Source: Pseudomonadota bacterium
GTDB taxonomy: Bacteria > Pseudomonadota > Gammaproteobacteria > Steroidobacterales > Steroidobacteraceae
Reading direction: 5' to 3'
Length of the DNA: 64,000 bases
Assembly: GCA_023433705.1 (NCBI GenBank)
Contig: JAEYUC010000024.1
Location: forward strand, 62,001 to 126,000
The notes under the pieces were generated by a model that was not told the DNA's origin, searched no databases, and saw only the letters and a list, made by a program, of their open reading frames with translations. Position numbers and translations under genes: made by a program. Of this stretch, positions 16,862 through 24,861 are shown one piece after another; position 1 is the first letter of the stretch; every line of letters begins with the position of its first letter.

Positions 16862-18420
16862 TGGCCGACCGTTCGCTCATCGATCTGCTCGAAGGGTCGG
16901 TGCGCGCGCATCCGGCGCGCACCGCCGTGCTGATCCCGGGCGGCGCCAGCCTGACCTACGCGGAGTTCGGCGCGCTCTCCGATCGCGTGCGCGACCGGCT
17001 CGTGGCGCTGGGCGTGAAGCCCGGCGATCGCGTCGGCATGCGGCTGCACAAGTCCGTCGACGGCGTCGCCATCATTTTCGGCATTCTCAAGGCCGGCGCG
17101 GCCTATGTGCCCGTGGACGCGGAATCGCCGGCGGCGCGCGGCGCGTACATTCACGACAATTGCGCGGTGAAGGCCGTCTTCACCGAGACCGCGCTCGAGC
17201 CCGACGTGAAACGCGAACTCGCCGCGCTCGGCGCGACGCCGCCGATCCTCGCGCTCGACGTCGCGCAGCCCGATGCGCTCGCGCGACTGCTCGATTCGCT
17301 CGATGCGCAGGGCAAGGCGCCCGTTGCGCAGCGCGTTCATCCGTCCGCGGACGACATCGCCTACATTCTTTATACGTCCGGTTCGACCGGCAATCCGAAG
17401 GGCGTCGTGCTCACCCACGGCAACGCGCTGAGCTTCATCGACTGGTGCAGCCAGGTGTTCGCGCCGAGCCATGAAGACCGCTTTTCTTCGCACGCGCCGT
17501 TTCACTTCGACCTGTCGATCCTCGACATCTACGTGCCGATCAAACACGGCGCGACGCTGGTGCTGATCGGCGAGGCGCTCGGCAAGGATCCGATCAAGCT
17601 CGCGCAGGTCATCTCCGAACAGCGCATCAGCCACTGGTATTCGACGCCCTCGATCCTCAGCCTGCTGGCCAACTACGGCAAACTGCCGAAGTACGACTAC
17701 TCGGCGCTGCGCATGGTGTTCTTCGCCGGCGAGGTGTTCCCGATTCCGCAGTTCCGCGCGTTGCGCGCGCTGTTGCCCGCGCCGCGTTACTTCAATCTCT
17801 ACGGCCCGACCGAGACCAACGTCTGCACGTGGTACGAAGTGGAAGCCGAGGAGAAGATCGCGCAGATGCCGACTTTCCCGATCGGCATGATCTGCGAGCC
17901 GAACCTCGGCAAGGTCGTCGACGAGAACGGCGCGACGGTGCCGTTCGGTGCGGAGGGCGAACTCGTGGTTCACGGACCGAACGTGATGCGCGGGTACTGG
18001 AATCTGCCCGAGCGCAACGCGGTCGCGTTCCTGACCGACGAGCAGGGTCGCCAGTGGTATCGCACCGGCGACATCGTCACCGAACACGCCGGACTCGGTT
18101 ATCGCTACGTGAGCCGGCGCGACCGCATGGTCAAGCGCCGCGGCTATCGCGTCGAACTCGGTGAGATCGAAGTTGGGCTGCTCCGGCATCCGGACATCCG
18201 TGAAGCGGCCGTGGTCGCGGTCGCGGATCCCGAGTCGGGTGTGCGCGTGAACGCGTTCGTGAGCTGCGCCGACGGCAAGACGCTGAGCCGCATCCAGCTC
18301 AAGACCATTTCCTCGCAGAACCTGCCGCCGTACATGATCCCGGACGCGTTCACGGTCCTGCCCGCGCTGCCGCGCACCTCGACCGACAAGATCGACTACC
18401 AGGCGCTCAAGAAAACCTGA
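16861..18420 (+). CDS. Stand-alone amino-acid adenylation enzyme (A-domain, DltA/PltF-like)
   Basis: 519 residues, complete ANL enzyme. Core motifs: ILYTSGSTGNPKG (from residue 170), FHFDLSILDIY with Asp217, NLYGPTETN, YRTGD, the hinge-region VSRRDRMVKRRGYRVELGEIE, and the final catalytic lysine in TSTDKIDY. Asp217 is the position that binds the alpha-amino group of the substrate in NRPS A-domains and DltA, so an amino acid rather than a fatty acid is expected. No condensation or carrier domain is attached; the carrier is the preceding gene. Proline (as in PltF), alanine (as in DltA) or another amino acid are all possible; the pocket residues need an alignment. Its 3' end overlaps the convergent YdcF gene by 14 bases. 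Confidence 0.87.
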   Translation: MADRSLIDLLEGSVRAHPARTAVLIPGGASLTYAEFGALSDRVRDRLVALGVKPGDRVGMRLHKSVDGVAIIFGILKAGAAYVPVDAESPAARGAYIHDNCAVKAVFTETALEPDVKRELAALGATPPILALDVAQPDALARLLDSLDAQGKAPVAQRVHPSADDIAYILYTSGSTGNPKGVVLTHGNALSFIDWCSQVFAPSHEDRFSSHAPFHFDLSILDIYVPIKHGATLVLIGEALGKDPIKLAQVISEQRISHWYSTPSILSLLANYGKLPKYDYSALRMVFFAGEVFPIPQFRALRALLPAPRYFNLYGPTETNVCTWYEVEAEEKIAQMPTFPIGMICEPNLGKVVDENGATVPFGAEGELVVHGPNVMRGYWNLPERNAVAFLTDEQGRQWYRTGDIVTEHAGLGYRYVSRRDRMVKRRGYRVELGEIEVGLLRHPDIREAAVVAVADPESGVRVNAFVSCADGKTLSRIQLKTISSQNLPPYMIPDAFTVLPALPRTSTDKIDYQALKKT

Positions 18421-19135
18421 TCCGGTACCAGATCCTGCCCAGGTATTCGTGGATCGCGAGGTCCGATACGGACAGGTGAAATGCGCTCGGCGTCCAGTCC
18501 GCGTGGCGCCAGTCGCGCGGAAGCTGGTGGTCCGTGGGTGCGGGGATCGGCTTCGCGCCATGCCGGGCCAGCGCCTCCATGCTGCGCGGCATGTGGCCAC
18601 CCGAGGTGACCAGGAAGAACGGCGTGTCTCCGACGCGGTCGGCGAGCAGACGTACGCTTTCCGCTGTCGTGTTGCCGCCCGATGGCGGCTCGAGCCTATC
18701 GGGCGGTAGTCCAATCTCGAGCAGCGCCTGCCCCATGATCCGGGCGCTCACTTCATCCCCTGACAGGATCACCGTGCAGTCCGGGCGTTCGTGCGCCAGG
18801 TCCATGGCTTGCAGTACCCGGTAGGCCCCCGATGCATTCAGGCGACCCGTCAGCGGCATTTCGGGGTCCTCGGTCGCCCATGCCGTGAGCACGACGATGC
18901 GCCGGGCTTCCGGATGTGCCGCGCTGTCCTTCAGGGTGGGGTAGGCATACTCGAGCGGGCTCATCAGGGCCGACGCGACCATCCCGGAGGAGAACAGCAG
19001 GAGTACCAGGGCGCCGGCGGCCAGCAGGCCGTACGAAAGGCCAGGGCGCCGGCGCCAGACCACGGTCAGAACCCCCAAGCCTAACAGGATGAAGGCGGCG
19101 CCCGAAGGGGACAGCAGGGCGGCGAGGAAGCCCAT
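18407..19135 (-). CDS. YdcF/ElyC family (DUF218) membrane protein
   Basis: 242 residues. Two N-terminal membrane helices (residues 4-27 and 33-55) are followed by a DUF218 domain: IVVLTAWATEDPEMPLTGRL, VILSGDEVSARIM, the conserved GGNTTAES near residue 152, and FFLVTSGGHMPRSM. Family members (SanA, ElyC, YdcF) are envelope proteins linked to peptidoglycan and enterobacterial common antigen, with no agreed reaction. Copies are frequent in exosortase-type polysaccharide loci. A GGAGC lies 7 bases before the ATG at 19135. It is divergent from the PEP-CTERM gene; the 216-bp gap between starts holds the palindrome and the sigma-54 promoter described below. Confidence 0.85.
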   Translation of the reverse strand: MGFLAALLSPSGAAFILLGLGVLTVVWRRRPGLSYGLLAAGALVLLLFSSGMVASALMSPLEYAYPTLKDSAAHPEARRIVVLTAWATEDPEMPLTGRLNASGAYRVLQAMDLAHERPDCTVILSGDEVSARIMGQALLEIGLPPDRLEPPSGGNTTAESVRLLADRVGDTPFFLVTSGGHMPRSMEALARHGAKPIPAPTDHQLPRDWRHADWTPSAFHLSVSDLAIHEYLGRIWYRIRFS

Positions 19136-19212
19136 CGAAAGCTCCAGATGGAAGGTAGGAAGGCACGCAACATAACCGGTACGAAGACGCCGGGCTGCTG
19201 TCGGCGGGTTTT

Positions 19213-19228
19213 ACAGCCCCGGGGCTGT
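19213..19228. promoter_or_regulatory. 16-bp perfect palindrome, candidate activator site
   Basis: ACAGCCCC followed directly by GGGGCTGT forms a perfect 16-base palindrome. Its centre is about 70 bases upstream of the sigma-54 -24 box at 19290 and about 85 bases upstream of the YdcF start. Sigma-54 activators bind such dyads roughly 80-150 bases upstream of the start site, so this is a candidate enhancer for the PEP-CTERM gene. It is followed by A-poor sequence and no T tract, so it does not look like a terminator. Confidence 0.4.
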
Positions 19229-19289
19229 TGCAGGGTCCCGGCACCCGGGCTGGCTAACAAGTCCTTGATTCCAGGATATTAGTTTGCGG

Positions 19290-19304
19290 TGGCACGTGAC
19301 TTGC
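19290..19304 (+). promoter_or_regulatory. Sigma-54 (RpoN) promoter of the PEP-CTERM gene
   Basis: TGGCACGTGACTTGC matches the -24/-12 consensus (TGGCAC, five bases, TTGC) at every conserved position. It lies about 48 bases upstream of the GTG at 19352, the expected distance for a short leader. PEP-CTERM genes are known to be preceded often by sigma-54 promoters and to be controlled by an NtrC-type regulator in several exosortase species. Confidence 0.85.
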
Positions 19305-19351
19305 TCTCTAACAGGCGAGCAGATCGAAAACGAAACCGCAGGGATTACCTC

Positions 19352-20005
19352 GTGAAAAACACCAAGCTTCTTTCCGCCGCCGCCGCTGTCATCGGGCTGT
19401 TTGCCGCCAGCGCCGCTCAGGCCAACTTCTACTTCATCGACAACGTGACGCCGCGCGCGAGCGCGTCGACCGCGATTTCCGTCTACAACGACTTCCGCAC
19501 GAACCTCGCGTCGGCGGGTGTGAACCGCATGTACCTCGGTCGCTCGCTGGGCGTCACCGGTACGCCGGGTCGCTTCATCATCGAAATCGACTTCTTCGCT
19601 GCGGAAGCCGGCTATCGCAACCAGTTCTTCATTGGTGGCGAGCTCGCGGTCAACAATCTCGGCAACCGCTCCTGGAGCGAGCGCGATGCGGGTATCTACG
19701 AGCCGGCCTCCGCGGGTCTGCTCAACTTCAACTTCTGCGCGGTGGACATCGCCCGCTGCTACAGCAACGCCGACAACGACCGTTCGGCTGCGAACAGCTT
19801 CCAGTCGATCGGCATGTGGCTGACGAACGGCGGCAACGTCGCCTGGCTGCTGTGGGATGACGCGGGCGCCGGCCCGGATGACAACCACGACGACCTGATC
19901 GTCCGCCTGACGTACCGTTCGGTTCCGGAACCGGGCACCCTCGCGCTGCTGGGCCTCGGCCTGGTGGGCGTGGCGCTGGTTCGCCGCAAGACGTTGAAGG
20001 CGTAA
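19352..20005 (+). CDS. PEP-CTERM sorting domain-containing exported protein
   Basis: 217 residues. The N-terminal signal peptide is MKNTKLLSAAAAVIGLFA with cleavage likely after AAQA. The C-terminus has the tripartite exosortase signal: VPEPGT, a hydrophobic helix LALLGLGLVGVALV, and the basic tail RRKTLKA. Exosortase A (not in this window) would cut at the PEP motif and release or attach the protein at the cell surface, together with the polysaccharide made by this locus. The body is rich in Asn, Ser and aromatic residues, has one cysteine pair (FNFCAVDIARC), and matches no enzyme I recognise. GTG 19352 is chosen since it follows CAGGGA by 7 bases and starts the signal peptide. A strong terminator follows. 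Confidence 0.9.
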   Translation: MKNTKLLSAAAAVIGLFAASAAQANFYFIDNVTPRASASTAISVYNDFRTNLASAGVNRMYLGRSLGVTGTPGRFIIEIDFFAAEAGYRNQFFIGGELAVNNLGNRSWSERDAGIYEPASAGLLNFNFCAVDIARCYSNADNDRSAANSFQSIGMWLTNGGNVAWLLWDDAGAGPDDNHDDLIVRLTYRSVPEPGTLALLGLGLVGVALVRRKTLKA

Positions 20006-20030
20006 AGCCCTCTCGAGGCCTCACGGCCAA

Positions 20031-20064
20031 AACAAAAACGGCGCCTTCGGGCGCCGTTTTTGTT
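20031..20064. terminator. Rho-independent terminator after the PEP-CTERM gene
   Basis: A perfect 15-base inverted repeat (20031-20045 and 20050-20064) encloses a TTCG tetraloop. The stem has a GC core (GGCGCC) flanked by an A run on the left and a T run on the right, so it can end transcripts from both directions. It starts 26 bases after the PEP-CTERM stop. Confidence 0.92.
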
Positions 20065-20159
20065 CATGCGTGACGGCGTAAAGGACATCTCTCGCGGACT
20101 TCAGGCCAGGAAGCAGGACGGTACAAGCGCCCTCGCAGATTTATCGCCAAGTGTGACGG

Positions 20160-21377
20160 ATGTCGCCGTCCACGTGGCTCGAACGTCTAACTGCTGCGAT
20201 CCGATTTGCGCCAGTCAGGGTGCTGCCTCAAACTACTTCCATGTCTCGCGATCAGTCGAAGGGAGGCATCCTTCTCGTAGCCAACTACGAATCGGATGTC
20301 GGATATGCATGGTGGCTCATGGAGGCCTTCTGGGCCCAGATCGCGGAAAACGCGACGGCTGACCACCGATCCGTGTTGCTCGCTTATCCGCGCATCGGGC
20401 GCGTGCCCCGGGCGGTCCAGGACGCGAAAATCCCCTTGATCGAAAAGGCGGTACGCGCCAGTGGGTTCGCGGCGACGAAGTCCAACGCCCGGCTCATTCG
20501 CCAGAATCGCGTGGACTCGATCTACCTCACCGATTGGCCGGCGTTGTCCCTGCAGTACCTGGTCTGGCGGCTGCTCGGGGTACGTCGCATCGTGCTCCAC
20601 GATCATACGTCCGGCGATCGCGTCCGCGCCGGAAGCCTGTCCCGAAAGATTAAGCGCGTGTTGCATGCCCTGCGGATTTTCTCGCCCACGTTGTGCGTTG
20701 GAGTGGCCGATCACGTCCGCCAGAAGCACATCGAAAGAGGTGCGGACCCGAATCGTTGCGTGACCGTGACCAATGGAATTGCGCCATTCGACATCCGGGA
20801 CAGCCGTGCCGCCACGCGCCAGGCGATCGGTGTGCCCGAGGATGCGATCATCTTCGCCTCGACGGGTCGGGCCACCAGGCTCAAGGGCCTCGATTTCGCC
20901 GTGCGCGTCATCGCGGCCCTGTCGAACGTGAACGACAAGATCCATTTTGTTCATTGCGGAGAGGGGCCTGACCTCGAGCGCTTCCGACAGCTCGCCGTCG
21001 AATGTGGCGTTGCCGGACGCGTGCATTTCCTCGGTCGGCGCAACGACGTCTACGACATCCTTTCCGCGTCGGACGGCGCGTTTCATCCCTCGCTGACGGA
21101 GGCGATGTCGCTTGCGATCCTGGAATACATGTGCGCGGGTTTGCCCGTTGTCGTGCCGGACATTCCTTCGGTCCGGCTCGCGATCGAAGACGGGCAGACC
21201 GGAATCGTCTATCCGCGCGGGGACATCGACGGGGCCGCGAAGGCGCTCGCCCGCCTGGCGAGCGAGCGCGAGCAACGCCAGATCCTGGGCGGCGCGGCGC
21301 GGCGCTCCTGCATCGAGAAGTATTCTCTCGCCGTCACGCGACGGCAATTCGCCGAACGCGTGCTTCCCCAGCTGTGA
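20160..21377 (+). CDS. Glycosyltransferase family 4 protein
   Basis: 405 residues with GT-B architecture. The C-terminal donor domain shows VTNGIAPFD, FASTGRATRLKGLDFAV, VHFLGRRNDVYDILSASD, and the EX7E-like motif PSLTEAMSLAILEYMCAG where both glutamates are present. It is a retaining transferase likely to act on a polysaccharide or lipid-linked acceptor. The start is uncertain: ATG 20160 gives 27 extra residues before the conserved GGILLVANYESDVGYAWW, and the alternative is ATG 20241; neither has a strong ribosome site. The codon choice is less strict in G/C at third positions than in its neighbours. It ends 1 base before the convergent glrR stop, and the terminator at 20031-20064 isolates it from the PEP-CTERM gene. 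Confidence 0.85.
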   Translation: MSPSTWLERLTAAIRFAPVRVLPQTTSMSRDQSKGGILLVANYESDVGYAWWLMEAFWAQIAENATADHRSVLLAYPRIGRVPRAVQDAKIPLIEKAVRASGFAATKSNARLIRQNRVDSIYLTDWPALSLQYLVWRLLGVRRIVLHDHTSGDRVRAGSLSRKIKRVLHALRIFSPTLCVGVADHVRQKHIERGADPNRCVTVTNGIAPFDIRDSRAATRQAIGVPEDAIIFASTGRATRLKGLDFAVRVIAALSNVNDKIHFVHCGEGPDLERFRQLAVECGVAGRVHFLGRRNDVYDILSASDGAFHPSLTEAMSLAILEYMCAGLPVVVPDIPSVRLAIEDGQTGIVYPRGDIDGAAKALARLASEREQRQILGGAARRSCIEKYSLAVTRRQFAERVLPQL

Positions 21378-22754
21378 TCAACGGCCCTTGAAGTCCTCGG
21401 GCGTGAGCTGGTGGCGCGAGAGCAGCTTGTAGAAATCCGTGCGATTGCGCTTCGCGAGGCGGGCCGCCTGGCTCACGTTGCCGCCGGTGATCTGCAGGAT
21501 CTGCGATAGATAGGAACGCGTGAACTCGTCGCGCGCCTCGTCGAAGGAGGGCAGCTTGCTTTGCGTGCCGCCGAGCGACTGCTGCACGAGCTCCACGGGA
21601 ATGATCGGCGTCTGCGAGAGCGCGACGTTCTGCCGAACTACGTTCGCGAGCTGGCGGATGTTGCCCGGCCAGTCGGCCGTCGCGAGCAGCTCCACCGCCT
21701 CGGGCGCGTAGATTTTGCGCACGCCGCTCTCGTTGCTGATCTGCGCGAGGAAGTGCGAGACCAGCAGCGGGATATCCTCGCGGCGGCGATTGAGCGGCGG
21801 CATGTCGATGTGCACGACGTTGAGCCGGTAGTACAGGTCCTCGCGGAACTGCCCACTCATCATGAGCTGCTGCAGGTCGCGGTGGGTCGCGCTGATCACG
21901 CGCACGTTCACCGGGATCGCGTCCGTCGCACCGATCGGGCGGATGTTGTTCTCCTGCAGGACGCGCAGCAGCTTGACCTGCAGACGCATCGGCATGTCGC
22001 CGATTTCATCGAGCAGCAGCGTGCCGCCATCGGCAGCCTGGAACAGGCCCTGGTGATCGCGCACCGCGCCCGTGAACGAACCCTTGATGTGGCCGAACAG
22101 TTCGGACTCGAGCAGGTTCTCCGCCATCGCGGAGCAATTGATCGCGACGAAGGGCTTGGCGCGACGCGGGCTCGCGGCGTGGATCGCGCGCGCGAGCAAC
22201 TCCTTGCCCGTGCCGCTTTCACCCGTGATGAGCACGCGCGCGTCGGTGCCGGCCACCATGTGCGCCTGCGAGAGTTTCTCCTCGACGAGCGAGGAGCGCG
22301 TGATGATCTCCGAGCGCCAGTCTTCGTCCGAATCCATGAATCCGGAGATGCGCAGCGCCTTCTGCACCTGGTCGAGCAGTTCCTGCTTGTCGACCGGCTT
22401 CGTGAGGAAGCCAAACGCACCGAGCTGCGTGGCGTGCACCGCGTCCGGAATCGTGCCATGCGCGGTGAGGATGATGACCTTCAGGCCCGGGTAGCGAGAC
22501 TGCAATTCCTTGAGCAGCCCGATGCCGTCCATCTGGTCCATGCGCAGGTCGGTGATGACCAACTCGGGGCGGAACCGGCTGGTGGCCGCGAGTGCGAGCG
22601 CCGCGCTTTCGACGGCCTCGACCTCGTAGTTCTCCGCGCGCAGGCGAATGGTCAGCAGGCGCAGCAGGCCCGGATCGTCGTCGACGACCAGGATGCGCGC
22701 CTTGCGCTTGGGCTGATGAGTGGGCGTGTTGGGCAGTTGCATGGCAGCTAGCAT
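21378..22754 (-). CDS. glrR: Sigma-54-dependent response regulator GlrR (QseF)
   Basis: 458 residues: receiver domain with phospho-acceptor Asp69 (VITDLRMD), AAA+ domain with Walker A GESGTGKE (178-185) and Walker B LLLDEIGD, and a C-terminal Fis-type helix ending in NRTDFYKLLSRHQLTPEDF, very close to enterobacterial GlrR. The sigma-54 contact loop reads GSFTGA (225-230) instead of GAFTGA. Phosphorylated by GlrK, it should activate RpoN promoters; in Escherichia coli the target is glmY, which controls amino-sugar and envelope precursor supply. Gene order galE-glrK-qseG-glrR on one strand is conserved in part. Start ATG 22754 has AGAGG 6 bases upstream; a second Met four codons later is possible. 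It could also serve the sigma-54 promoter at 19290, but that is unproven. Confidence 0.9.
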   Translation of the reverse strand: MLAAMQLPNTPTHQPKRKARILVVDDDPGLLRLLTIRLRAENYEVEAVESAALALAATSRFRPELVITDLRMDQMDGIGLLKELQSRYPGLKVIILTAHGTIPDAVHATQLGAFGFLTKPVDKQELLDQVQKALRISGFMDSDEDWRSEIITRSSLVEEKLSQAHMVAGTDARVLITGESGTGKELLARAIHAASPRRAKPFVAINCSAMAENLLESELFGHIKGSFTGAVRDHQGLFQAADGGTLLLDEIGDMPMRLQVKLLRVLQENNIRPIGATDAIPVNVRVISATHRDLQQLMMSGQFREDLYYRLNVVHIDMPPLNRRREDIPLLVSHFLAQISNESGVRKIYAPEAVELLATADWPGNIRQLANVVRQNVALSQTPIIPVELVQQSLGGTQSKLPSFDEARDEFTRSYLSQILQITGGNVSQAARLAKRNRTDFYKLLSRHQLTPEDFKGR

Positions 22755-22763
22755 CAGAAACCT

Positions 22764-23396
22764 CTACGGTTTCCGTCCCTCTGGCGTAGTGGGCCGCCGG
22801 TTGTTCGACGAGCCCTCGATGTTCGCGATCGCATCCAGCTTGGCCTGCGCATCGGCGAGTGCCTTCTTGAGACGGGCGTTTTCCTCGCTCTCGGCGGTCA
22901 GGCGTCGCGTCAGTTGCGCAATTCGTTCATTCGCAGTTCTTTCGGCGCCTGTCTGCAGGCGCCGCACATCCGCTTGTAAGGATTGCTGGCGCTCGACCTG
23001 CTGCAGCTGCAGGAACGCGAGAGCGCGCTCCGCAGGAAGCAGAGTTTCCGGGCTCGCGAGCACTTCGCGCAAAAGTCGCTGCGCGCCGACAGGGTCATAC
23101 CCTGCATGGCCTGGAGTAGAGAGCACCATGGCATAACGCAGGACGATGCTAGGCGTGGGAGCGGCGGCGTAGTCGTTGCTCGCCCGGGTCAGGATTTCCG
23201 CCTGTTCGGCCGGCGTGCCGCGCGCGAGGCGCAGCGAGGTATCGAGATAGGAGGTGATGACGGTCGTTTCGGTCGAGCTGCGGTCCACCGCCGGGATCGA
23301 CTGCGAATCCCGCGCGCGCGGCGCGAGGCCGCCGCATGCAACCAGGCCCGTCAGGCCGAGCGCGAGGATTCCGGCGACGAAGTAGTTATGCCGCAT
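22764..23396 (-). CDS. qseG: QseG-like outer-membrane lipoprotein of the GlrK/GlrR system
   Basis: 210 residues from ATG 23396. A lipoprotein signal is clear: MRHNYFVAGILALGLTGLVA then Cys21. The mature part is helical, with a coiled-coil stretch near the C-terminus (ERQQSLQADVRRL, ENARLKKALADAQAKL). It lies between glrK and glrR, exactly where qseG lies in enterobacteria, where QseG binds the kinase in the periplasm and regulates it. Sequence similarity to enterobacterial QseG cannot be judged by eye, so the name rests mostly on position, lipobox and helical content. It overlaps the end of glrK by 11 bases, and 9 bases separate it from glrR. The longer frame up to 23498 is inside glrK. Confidence 0.7.
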   Translation of the reverse strand: MRHNYFVAGILALGLTGLVACGGLAPRARDSQSIPAVDRSSTETTVITSYLDTSLRLARGTPAEQAEILTRASNDYAAAPTPSIVLRYAMVLSTPGHAGYDPVGAQRLLREVLASPETLLPAERALAFLQLQQVERQQSLQADVRRLQTGAERTANERIAQLTRRLTAESEENARLKKALADAQAKLDAIANIEGSSNNRRPTTPEGRKP

Positions 23397-24852
23397 GCGC
23401 CTGGTTTCCGACGGGCGAGGTGGCCGACAACACCGGCATGCGGATGCGGAAGTGCGCGCCGGGGTATTCACCGTCCACGATTTCGATGGTTCCTCCATGC
23501 GCGTTGACGAATTCGAGCACCACCGACAGGCCGATGCCGGTGCCCTTGACCTGCACGCCCGCGGGCGGGCGGCCGGTGTAGAAGGCTTCGAACACGCGGG
23601 CGCGTTCTTCCGGCGGAATGCCGGCCCCGGTGTCGGCGACGTCGATCACGAGTTGGGTGTCCTGTTTTTCGGCGTGTAGATAGACAGTGCCGCCCTTGGG
23701 CGAATATTTGATGGCATTGGATAGCAGGTTCTCGACGATCAGGCGCACCTTGCCGCGATCCGCCCGCAGCATCAAGTCGTCCACCTTAACCTCGAGCCGC
23801 ACCCGTTGCGAGACTACCGTGAGTTGCTGGCTCTCGATGACCTGTTTGACCAGCGGACGCAACCGGAAGTCGGACAGCTCGAGGCCGACGCTTTCCTTCT
23901 GCCAGGCGCTGAACGACAGCAGGTTTTCGATGAGCCGGTGCAGCTTGATGCCGTTATCGCGCAGGATGGCGACCACTTCGCGCTGGGAATTGTCCAGGGG
24001 TCCGACCGCGCCATCCATGAGCAGTTCCGCGCCCTCGCGGATGTTCGCCAGCGGAGTCTTGAGCTCGTGCGACATGTGGCGCAGGAATCGATTGCGTTCC
24101 TGCGCGAGATCGAGCAGGCGCTGGCGCAGCCACTCGAGCTGCGCGCCGAGACGTTCGAGGTCGCGCGGCCCGGCGACCTCGATCGGGCGGGAAAACGTGC
24201 CGCGCCCGAGCTCGCTGATGGCGCGGTCGATGGCGCGCAGCGGGCGGCCGATGGACAGCGTCAGCGCGAGGATCGCGACCAGCGTCAGCGGCACGAGCAG
24301 CGCCGACTGCCAGAACAGGCGCCGCTGCGTCCGCGCGGTCTGCTGCTGCAGGCCCGAAAGTCGCGCGTCTATCTGCCGGTTTCCCGAGAGCGCGATCGTG
24401 CTCGCGAGATCGTTGAGGCGGTCGATGCGCGCGAGGATCGACGAGAAGGCGGCGCTGCCGGGCGGCGTCGCGCTCACGGCGGTCGCGATCTCGTTGTGCA
24501 TCTGCGCGAAATCTTCGAGGCTTTGTCGCGTCGGCTCTTCGGTGAGCAGCGCCGCGAGCTGCGTGCGCGAGGCCGCGAGGCGCTGGTCGGTGGTGCGGTA
24601 CGCCTCGAGCAACTTGGCGTCGCCGAGCACCTGGTACAGGCGCACGGTGCGCTGCAGGGACGTGATGTCGGCGAACAGGCTTTGAGAGAGCCGCGCGCTC
24701 TGCACGCCCTCGAGCACCAGCTCCTGGCTGGTTGCCGAGAGCCGGCGGATCTGCAGCGCCGCGTCGATGACGGCCACGAGCAGGGGACCCGCGATCAGCG
24801 CGAGTCCCAGCAGCATGAGGCCGCTCAGCGATTTGGGTCTCGGCCAGCGCAT
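23386..24852 (-). CDS. glrK: Sensor histidine kinase GlrK (QseE)
   Basis: 488 residues. One helix at residues 11-32 and a second near 180-205 bracket a helical periplasmic sensor of about 150 residues. A HAMP-like linker follows, then the phospho-acceptor helix RFLRHMSHELKTPLANIREG and the ATPase with N box ENLLSNAIKYSP, G1 DTGAGIPP and G2 GTGIGLSV. The block around the histidine is nearly the same as in enterobacterial GlrK. It should phosphorylate GlrR, probably under control of the lipoprotein gene that overlaps its 3' end. It starts 9 bases after the galE stop, so galE and the signalling genes share a transcript, which links sugar-nucleotide supply to envelope sensing. Confidence 0.9.
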   Translation of the reverse strand: MRWPRPKSLSGLMLLGLALIAGPLLVAVIDAALQIRRLSATSQELVLEGVQSARLSQSLFADITSLQRTVRLYQVLGDAKLLEAYRTTDQRLAASRTQLAALLTEEPTRQSLEDFAQMHNEIATAVSATPPGSAAFSSILARIDRLNDLASTIALSGNRQIDARLSGLQQQTARTQRRLFWQSALLVPLTLVAILALTLSIGRPLRAIDRAISELGRGTFSRPIEVAGPRDLERLGAQLEWLRQRLLDLAQERNRFLRHMSHELKTPLANIREGAELLMDGAVGPLDNSQREVVAILRDNGIKLHRLIENLLSFSAWQKESVGLELSDFRLRPLVKQVIESQQLTVVSQRVRLEVKVDDLMLRADRGKVRLIVENLLSNAIKYSPKGGTVYLHAEKQDTQLVIDVADTGAGIPPEERARVFEAFYTGRPPAGVQVKGTGIGLSVVLEFVNAHGGTIEIVDGEYPGAHFRIRMPVLSATSPVGNQAHAA

Positions 24853-24861
24853 CTGTCCTGA

